Shown: piece by piece, positions 63,515-64,000 of the stretch
Layout of the letters: each line of letters opens with the position of its first letter
Numbering within the stretch: position 1 is the first letter of the stretch
From: Euglena gracilis
Taxonomy: Eukaryota; Euglenida; Euglenophyceae; Euglenales
DNA: 64,000 nt
NCBI GenBank assembly: GCA_039621445.1
Contig: CP154954.1
Span: forward strand, 66,050,891 to 66,114,890
Direction: 5' to 3'
The notes under the pieces: model-generated
The model's database searches: none
What the model was told of the DNA's origin: nothing
What the model saw: the letters and a program-made list of their open reading frames with translations, nothing else
Position numbers and translations under genes: made by a program

Positions 63515-64000
63515 CTGAGCCCGGGGGGGGGGGTCGGCCCCCACCCACCCACCCTGGTGGGGGAGGAGGGGGAACTGGGGGGAAAAAAAATCTCCGGGGG
63601 CCGCACCACCCGAAGGGCGCGGCCCACTCACCCATCCCCACCGGGTCACCAACTTTAAATAAAAAATATGTTGGCTTCACCAGCTCGCCAATTTGTCCAA
63701 CAAAGACGGATGTGTGTCAGTTTTTATACTCGGGGGGGGGGTCATTTTTTATCCGGACTTGAACCAGTGGCCAATAATAACAAAATTTCCATTTTGGTTA
63801 TCAATCCATATGCTTCAGACAAGCTTCATCATTCGGGCTTCACAGTTCGTCCTTGTCCATGTTGTGAACACCTGGATGGAGTTGGGTATGCCTGAAGCCT
63901 CCGAGAAATTCAAAAAAGTTCAATTATGTTCTGTCTTGAAGACTCGGTCTCATTCTATTGGCCAGTGTCATTCGATCGTCCACTCTTCCTTCAGCGAACA
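63515..64000. other. Kinase upstream intron, possible short exon end
   Basis: A consensus donor (GGGATGG|GTGAGT) on the minus strand at about 63635 may close a further upstream exon, but the reading frame before it (TCCTGGTGACCCGGT-like) is too short to interpret. Confidence 0.3.

Overview
This window is intron-rich, repeat-rich nuclear DNA of a eukaryote, most likely an alga or other protist. It has no operons, rRNA or tRNA that I could find. Real coding sequence occurs as short islands of about 75-220 bp with very GC-rich third codon positions (often above 90%). These islands lie in AT-rich or low-complexity introns of hundreds to thousands of bases. Most exons end in GT with G before it and start after a pyrimidine- or C-rich tract plus AG. 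Taxon cannot be settled from sequence; the GC3-rich exons and the plant/algal/chytrid-like two-component kinase fit a microalga (a glaucophyte is one option), and that is inference.

Three genes can be partly assembled, all on the minus strand. (1) About 4694 to 1363: an MFS transporter with exons for a soluble N-terminus, TM1, TM2 and TM3-TM4; the rest lies left of the window. (2) About 12402 to 7200: a HIRAN-domain protein with a Pro/Ala-rich N-terminal part. (3) About 63514 to 46875: a hybrid sensor histidine kinase with membrane segment, coiled coil, H-box candidate, HisKA end, HATPase N and G boxes and a receiver domain, spread over at least eleven exons and 16.6 kb. Isolated exons of unknown genes occur at 468-529 (+), 16.3, 24.8, 32.1-36.3 and 45.7 kb (-) and 39.0 kb (+).

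The rest is dominated by repeats. There are several families of short foldback/MITE-like elements with terminal inverted repeats, G/C homopolymer blocks and GGCGCC hairpins, some nested in each other (6.7, 16.8, 18.2, 19.1, 20.8-22.3, 36.5, 42.2, 46.1, 58.3 kb). A 5.5 kb block of related elements with GCTGAGCTCTTA/TAAGAGCTCAGC ends fills 25.4-30.8 kb and includes a 19-bp minisatellite. Long microsatellites lie at 3.0, 9.0-9.9, 24.1, 25.0 and 55.1-55.7 kb. A 535-base run without a single C on the plus strand (49342-49876) lies inside a kinase intron.

Limits: exon ends were chosen by eye from splice dinucleotides, reading phase and domain fit. Several joins do not close in phase with a GT donor, so some exons are missing or use other donors. 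Many open frames in this window are simple-repeat translations and were left out.
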